NCBI GenBank assembly: GCA_019911985.1
Contig: JAIOJO010000564.1
Location: forward strand, 1-7,046
Direction: 5' to 3'
From: Sulfuricellaceae bacterium
GTDB taxonomy: Bacteria > Pseudomonadota > Gammaproteobacteria > Burkholderiales > UBA9220
Length of the DNA: 7,046 bases
The notes below the pieces were generated by a model. It was given only the letters and a program-made list of their open reading frames with translations. It did no database searches and was not told the origin of the DNA. Positions 4,377-7,046 of this stretch are shown piece by piece. Numbering within the stretch: the first letter of the stretch is position 1; every line of letters starts with the position of its first letter. Both the position numbers and the translations under genes were made by a program.

Positions 4377-5825
4377 ATGAACACCGCAACCATCATCCAA
4401 AAACTCTGGAACTACTGCAACGGCCTGCGCGACGACGGCATGTCGTACGGCGACTACCCTTCGACTTTGCTCAGGGCAGGCTCTGAGCAGCTCACCTATC
4501 TGCTGTTCCTGAAGATGGCCGACGAGCGCAGCCGGCCGCCTTACAACCAATCCAGCCCGGTGCTCGCCGGCTATGACTGGCCCAGCCTGGTGAAGAAGGA
4601 CGGCGACGAGCTGTTCGACCACTACCGCCACACGCTGGAGGAACTGGGCAAGCAGAAAGGCTTGCTCGGCCTGATCTTCACCAAGTCGCAGAACAAGTTC
4701 CAGGACCCGGCCAAGCTGCGGCGGTTGATCGTGGACCTCATGGATAAAGAGAACTGGTCTTCAATGGAGGCTGACGTAAAAGGTCGTGCCTACGAGGGCC
4801 TGCTGGAGAAGAACGCGCAGGACACCAAGTCCGGCGCGGGCCAGTACTTCACGCCGCGCCCACTGATCCAGGCGATTGTCGATGCCATGGCGCCCCGGCC
4901 CGGCGAGACCATCTCCGACCCGGCCTGCGGCACCGGCGGCTTTCTGCTGGCGGCGCACGACTATGTGGTGAGGCATTACCCCAACATGACGTCGGCGGAG
5001 AAGAAGAAACTGCGCGGGGAAAGCTTCAAGGGCTGGGAGCTGGTGCAGGCCACCGCCCGGCTGTGCGCGATGAACATGCTGCTGCACGGCATCGGCAGCC
5101 AGAGCTTGTCCCGAGCGGAGCGAGGGAACTTCGAGCCGATTGCGGTGGGCGATTCGCTGGCCGCCGACCCCGGCGAGCGCTTCGACGTGGTGCTGACCAA
5201 TCCGCCCTTCGGCAAGAAGAGCAGCACCACCATCGTGGGCGAGGAAGGCAAGGTCAGCAAGGAGCGCGACACCGTCGAGCGCGACGACTTCTGGGCCACC
5301 ACCTCGAACAAGCAGCTCAACTTCGTCCAGCATGTGAAGACGCTGCTGAAGCAGAACGGCCGCGCCGCGCTGGTGCTGCCGGACAACGTGCTGTTCGAAG
5401 GCGGGGCAGGCGAGACGATACGCAAAAAGCTGTTGCACGAGTGCGACGTTCACACACTACTGCGCTTGCCCACCGGCCTGTTCTACGCCCAGGGCGTGAA
5501 GTCGAACGTGCTGTTCTTCGACAAGAAGCCCGCCAGTGAGACCCCGTGGACCCGCAAGCTGTGGATCTACGACCTGCGCACCAACATGCACTTCACGCTC
5601 AAGACCAGCACGCTGAAGCGGTCGGATTTGGATGAGTTTGTACAGTGTTATAATCCGGAAAACCGCCATGACCGCAAACCGACTTGGTCGGCAGATAACC
5701 CCGACGGCCGCTGGCGCGCCTACGGTTCGAAGACTTGGTCAACCGCGACAAGGCCAGCCTGGATATCTTCTGGCTCAAGGACGAATCGCTCTCCGATTCC
5801 GACAACCTGCCCGCACCGGAGGTGA
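4377..5825 (+). CDS. hsdM: HsdM, type I DNA methyltransferase subunit, frameshifted near the 3' end
   Basis: The modification subunit of a type I R-M system, an N6-adenine methyltransferase that needs HsdS for sequence recognition. MNTATIIQKLWNYCNGLRDDGMSYGDY is the usual start, so ATG 4377 is preferred to the in-frame GTG at 4251. The N-terminal domain spans about 1-140. GQYFTPR (155-161), the AdoMet motif DPACGTGGF (181-189) and catalytic NPPF (275-278) are intact. LRTNMHFTLK (400-409) begins the usual C-terminal part. Two repeat-coded inserts are seen: PSTLLRAGS (28-36) replacing the single Val of GDYVEQLTYLL, and LSRAERGN (244-251). After Y449 a missing base moves the frame and adds 33 foreign residues to the stop at 5825. 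Restoring it gives 514 aa, normal for HsdM. No hsdS follows, so methylation would need HsdS in trans. Confidence 0.92.
   Translation: MNTATIIQKLWNYCNGLRDDGMSYGDYPSTLLRAGSEQLTYLLFLKMADERSRPPYNQSSPVLAGYDWPSLVKKDGDELFDHYRHTLEELGKQKGLLGLIFTKSQNKFQDPAKLRRLIVDLMDKENWSSMEADVKGRAYEGLLEKNAQDTKSGAGQYFTPRPLIQAIVDAMAPRPGETISDPACGTGGFLLAAHDYVVRHYPNMTSAEKKKLRGESFKGWELVQATARLCAMNMLLHGIGSQSLSRAERGNFEPIAVGDSLAADPGERFDVVLTNPPFGKKSSTTIVGEEGKVSKERDTVERDDFWATTSNKQLNFVQHVKTLLKQNGRAALVLPDNVLFEGGAGETIRKKLLHECDVHTLLRLPTGLFYAQGVKSNVLFFDKKPASETPWTRKLWIYDLRTNMHFTLKTSTLKRSDLDEFVQCYNPENRHDRKPTWSADNPDGRWRAYGSKTWSTATRPAWISSGSRTNRSPIPTTCPHRR
4457..4490. repeat. Family D repeat copy 2, inside hsdM
   Basis: CCCTTCGACTTTGCTCAGG...CTCTGAGCAG has a perfect 7-bp inverted pair TGCTCAG/CTGAGCA around an 8-nt loop. 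It is inserted in the hsdM N-terminal domain between the codons for GDY and EQL and keeps frame, coding PSTLLRAGS. It matches 2866-2899 except at two positions. Confidence 0.8.
5107..5127. repeat. Family C repeat inside hsdM, exact match to 1803-1823
   Basis: This 21-nt unit (TGTCCCGAGCGGAGCGAGGG plus A) is identical to 1803-1823. Here it codes most of LSRAERGN between HGIGS and FEPIAVGDSL of HsdM, a stretch normally shorter in the family, between methyltransferase motif I and NPPF. The frame is kept. Confidence 0.75.
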
Positions 5826-5920
5826 TTGCGGCTGAGATTGTGGAGGATTTAGAAGCAGCGCTGGAGCAGTTCCGGGAGATTCTGGGGGATATGGGGCCGG
5901 AAGCAACAGAGGCCGTATAG
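5723..5920 (+). pseudogene. hsdM: hsdM 3' end in the shifted frame
   Basis: In the next frame the natural HsdM ending continues without a gap: RFEDLVNRDKASLDIFWLKD, then ESLSDSDNLPAPEVIAAEIVEDLEAALEQF, ending at TAG 5918-5920 (65 codons). The expected junction is ...RWRAY-RFEDL. TACGGTTC at 5721-5728 is one C short of TACCGGTTC, so a single-base deletion near 5723 explains the break. The high quality of the downstream sequence means the lesion is very recent or a sequencing error. Confidence 0.88.
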
Positions 5921-5953
5921 AGACAAGGCCAGTTGCACACACCGGGGCCGGGT

Positions 5954-6049
5954 CTAGACCACGTATTGCCGTGCTCGCCTATATGCCATCCCAAGGAGGA
6001 ACACAGCTTTGTCGTCGATATGTTCGTCACGGGTTTCGGCTGCGCTCAT
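5954..6049 (-). CDS. Tiny ORF overlapping the downstream Fic stop (hypothetical, 31 aa)
   Basis: On the minus strand an ATG (6049-6047) overlaps the Fic TGA by 4 bp (ATGA) and opens 31 codons, [20 protein letters not shown] then [11 protein letters not shown], to TAG 5956-5954. The overlap is the usual form of coupled genes. The opening [12 protein letters not shown] faintly recalls HsdR or nuclease N-termini, but the match is too short to name. It may be the broken 5' end of a lost downstream gene. The 5921-6045 gap holds nothing else I recognise. Confidence 0.3.
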   Translation of the reverse strand: MSAAETRDEHIDDKAVFLLGMAYRRARQYVV

Positions 6050-7046
6050 CCCCTAGCTTTTTCGTAAGGCGTGAAGCGATTGCTGTCACGGGTGAGTAAT
6101 TGCATTAGTTTGGGATGGATGAAGAGCTTTTCTTTCGACACGGCCATTTCCACCAACACGCCAATTTCCACCAATTGCTTCAAGTACTGTGATGCGGTTT
6201 GCCTTTTCGCGATGCCGGCCTCGGTCAGACTTCCGATCCGGCAATACGGCAACTCGAAGATCAGGTTTAGCAGTTCATGGCTGTAAACCTTGGGCAATCT
6301 GCCACGCACATATTGCGTCGTGTGCTCCGACAATGCCCGGATCGCTGCGATTTTAGCCGTTGTCCATGTGGCCGTTTCTTCCACCCCCTTGATGATGTAA
6401 AGCAGCCACGGTTCCCAAGCCTGCTCACGCGTTACCTGGAGCAGCAGGCGGTAGTAATCCGCCTTACTCTGGATGATGTAGCGGCTCAGATACAAAATCG
6501 GCAAGGTCAGCAAGTTTTCCTGGAGCAGAAACAGGCTGTTCAATACGCGCCCTGTTCTACCATTGCCATCGGTAAACGGGTGGATCGCCTCGAATTGATA
6601 ATGGCCAATTGCCATGCGGATCAGGGGGTCCAGCGACGTTTCGTTGTGCAAAAACAATTCCCAGTTCGCCAGCAAATCCCGCAACAGTGGCTCGCCTTCG
6701 GGTGGTGTGTAGATGATTTCCCCTGTTGCCTCATTGCCCAGCGCCGTGCCGGGAGTTCGGCGCACCGACATCTCGACACCCTTGATGCGGCTGCATATCT
6801 GTTCTGCGATGCGGGTATTGAGCGGATGCCGGCTGAGCTCCTTGACCCCCTCGAACAATGCGCGGCTATGGCGCAGGGCTTCCTTGGTGGCAGGGTCTGC
6901 CTGTTCCTCGCTACGCATGTGCTGGAACAGCTTGTCCGTGGTTGTGACGATATTTTCGATTTCCGAACTGGCGCGCGCTTCGAGCAGCGGTAGCGTATTG
7001 ACGAGCATGGCTTGGTTAGGGATCAGCTCCGCCGCCTGCTTCAGTT
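6046..7046 (-). CDS. fic: Second Fic family protein (class II), 5' end beyond the window
   Basis: A Fic-fold AMP-transferase of a different subfamily from the one at 3175-4218 (SoFic-like build). The visible C-terminal part has the inhibitory motif S-S-E-I-E-N in [13 protein letters not shown] (class II), [22 protein letters not shown] as docking flap region, the complete active site HPFTDGNGR at about nt 6556-6582, [16 protein letters not shown] after it, and a winged-helix-like end ([27 protein letters not shown]). The first Met in the window is at 7008, but the frame stays open to the edge and reads [12 protein letters not shown] just before it. That is the usual lead-in of this family (IPNQ..L.NTLPL..A..S..IENI), so the true start lies upstream of 7046 on the minus strand. 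It is AT-richer than the hsd genes, has no repeat inserts, and is convergent with hsdM. Confidence 0.9.
   Translation of the reverse strand, partial: LKQAAELIPNQAMLVNTLPLLEARASSEIENIVTTTDKLFQHMRSEEQADPATKEALRHSRALFEGVKELSRHPLNTRIAEQICSRIKGVEMSVRRTPGTALGNEATGEIIYTPPEGEPLLRDLLANWELFLHNETSLDPLIRMAIGHYQFEAIHPFTDGNGRTGRVLNSLFLLQENLLTLPILYLSRYIIQSKADYYRLLLQVTREQAWEPWLLYIIKGVEETATWTTAKIAAIRALSEHTTQYVRGRLPKVYSHELLNLIFELPYCRIGSLTEAGIAKRQTASQYLKQLVEIGVLVEMAVSKEKLFIHPKLMQLLTRDSNRFTPYEKARG

Noticed and set aside
4761..5453. 230-codon minus-strand frame over hsdM
   Set aside because: HsdM motifs on the plus strand are unmistakable. The antisense frame is a codon-bias shadow.
6277..6993. 238-codon plus-strand frame opposite the second Fic
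   Set aside because: It is a shadow; the minus strand carries the intact Fic active site and inhibitory motif.
1..7046. The whole mosaic as an assembly artefact
   Set aside because: It cannot be excluded for the repeat junctions, but the 84-87% divergence between duplicated hsd pieces and their conserved frames are hard to make by misassembly of one locus. Raw reads across 600-700 and 2850-2950 would settle it.
1..7046. tRNA, rRNA or riboswitch genes
   Set aside because: No cloverleaf, ribosomal signature or long structured leader was recognised on either strand.

Overview
This is a GC-rich window (about 60% by eye, AT-richer after about 6050) with the gene style of a Beta- or Gammaproteobacterium. 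It holds type I restriction-modification (Hsd) proteins, RelE-type and Fic proteins, and interspersed palindromic repeats of kinds common in those groups. The taxon is inferred from protein flavour only. The region is a decayed, repeat-riddled defence locus, not an intact operon.

Layout on the + strand: (1) 8-1416, a broken hsdR. The 5' part encodes the PD-(D/E)xK nuclease domain and the 3' part the C-terminal domain. They lie in different frames, the whole helicase motor is missing, and a GC-rich palindromic repeat sits at the junction. (2) 1421-1966, a small GIY-YIG nuclease gene bracketed by 50-bp imperfect inverted repeats. The left repeat carries its ribosome-binding site, and repeats encode its C-terminal tail. 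(3) 2031-2578, a Phd/YefM-RelE toxin-antitoxin pair. (4) 2605-3178, a repeat, then a second diverged copy of the last 81 bp of hsdR, then an hsdS start fused to scrambled hsdM N-terminal pieces. (5) 3175-4218, a complete class II Fic AMP-transferase gene. (6) 4377-5920, hsdM with intact methyltransferase motifs but a one-base frameshift near its 3' end. On the - strand, a second and different Fic gene (6046 to beyond the right edge) converges on hsdM, with a tiny ORF overlapping its stop.

Function: restriction cannot work from this copy, because HsdR lacks its motor and HsdS survives only as about 36 residues. At most there is an orphan HsdM. The genes that look intact are the toxin-antitoxin pair, the two Fic proteins and the GIY-YIG nuclease.

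The main unexplained signal is that short palindromic repeats of several families are inserted in frame inside the hsd genes (in hsdR, hsdM and the hsdM remnant). They add roughly 8-22 residues at each place without stop codons. Copies also sit at the deletion and fusion junctions, on both sides of the GIY-YIG gene, and nested in one another. This resembles the protein-coding palindromic elements of Rickettsia, and raises the untested idea that the repeats drive the rearrangement and that the repeat-bracketed GIY-YIG nuclease may take part in their movement.
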